Source: Amphiura filiformis (taxonomy: Eukaryota > Echinodermata > Ophiuroidea > Amphilepidida > Amphiuridae). Taken from it: a DNA stretch of 64,000 nucleotides. Under the pieces are notes generated by a model, which was given only the letters and a program-made list of their open reading frames with translations, was not told the origin of the DNA and ran no database searches. Made by a program: the position numbers and the translations under genes. Within the stretch, counting starts at the first letter, position 1, and every line of letters starts with the position of its first letter. Positions 63,739 through 64,000 of the stretch are shown in pieces. The DNA lies in NCBI RefSeq assembly GCF_039555335.1, contig NC_092636.1, forward strand, positions 53,437,706 to 53,501,705, in the 5' to 3' direction.

Positions 63739-63789
63739 CAGTTAGCACATGTATGTTCAGATTGGCATTTTTAGATTCCAATTTTCCCC
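63739..63789 (-). CDS. Candidate 51-nt upstream arfaptin exon
   Basis: On the minus strand TTTTTTATTTTAG precedes the segment and GTAAGA follows it. In the frame that enters with two bases and leaves with one, it is open and reads GKLESKNANLNIHVLT. The exit phase (1) matches the entry phase of both the candidate microexon and the firm exon at 43677. I do not recognise the peptide as a conserved arfaptin part, so family evidence is absent. Confidence 0.35.
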
Positions 63790-64000
63790 CTAAAATAAAA
63801 AATTTAGCTCACTGGAATTCACTTAAAAATAGTTAATTTCTTTAATTTGATATTTAAGATAATCCAGACATTATCCTCGAAAGAGAATGCCACTTTGAAA
63901 TTGATTGATTATTCAAAATTGTGCTTTCATGCTTTTGTACACAAGCAAGCACAAATCATATAGTTTAGGAAAGGTATATTATGTATCTTTCCATCATATT

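Overview
The window is eukaryotic and animal-like. It is AT-rich, its genes are split by GT-AG introns, and most of it is intergenic or intronic DNA filled with fold-back (MITE-like) elements, LINE fragments and microsatellites. The two recognisable proteins match animal families. Their sequence, together with the many TAGGCCTA words, suggests an invertebrate deuterostome, perhaps an ambulacrarian (echinoderm or hemichordate). That placement is inference, and I cannot name the species.

Two protein-coding genes are well supported. The first is AASDHPPT (L-aminoadipate-semialdehyde dehydrogenase phosphopantetheinyl transferase), on the + strand with five coding exons from 18784 to 23974. The exons join in frame to a complete 315-residue protein. 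The second is an arfaptin (ARFIP1/2 type BAR-domain protein), on the - strand with five firmly placed exons from 43677 down to 37308. They cover the amphipathic helix, the whole BAR domain and the natural C-terminus. The N-terminus lies further right, and two candidate phase-matched exons (56893-56910 and 63739-63789) are proposed. The two genes converge tail to tail across about 13 kb. Each encodes an ordinary housekeeping function (carrier-protein activation; Golgi and endosome membrane curvature), and nothing here shows that they work together.

Layout. 0-7.2 kb: a pair of inverted 32-bp-repeat arms about 6.4 kb apart, an hAT-type MITE with an exact 8-bp target duplication, a duplicated 0.3 kb segment, a second MITE and a frameshifted LINE 3' end. 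7.2-14 kb: a CTTT microsatellite, short fold-backs, a dispersed G-rich repeat and a Harbinger-like MITE. 14.2-18 kb: about 27 copies of a 55-bp satellite inside a 3.8 kb block bounded by 27-bp direct repeats. 18.3-25 kb: a LINE reverse-transcriptase fragment and AASDHPPT, whose introns and 3' flank carry at least four fold-back elements. 25-37 kb: no confident gene; several fold-backs, two small opposed reading frames that share a motif, and copies of the commonest MITE. 37-44 kb: arfaptin, with a 0.6 kb near-perfect fold-back and a YY1-like palindromic MITE in its introns. 44-64 kb: apparently long 5' intron or intergenic DNA with a 1.0 kb and a 1.9 kb fold-back element, more MITEs and a TCATCA microsatellite.

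I found no operon, CRISPR array, rRNA, tRNA or complete autonomous transposon. The most interesting material is structural: the satellite block, the fold-back element with internal GGAGGCTTCA repeats, an in-frame duplication inside the AASDHPPT active-site region, and a possible 18-nt microexon in arfaptin.
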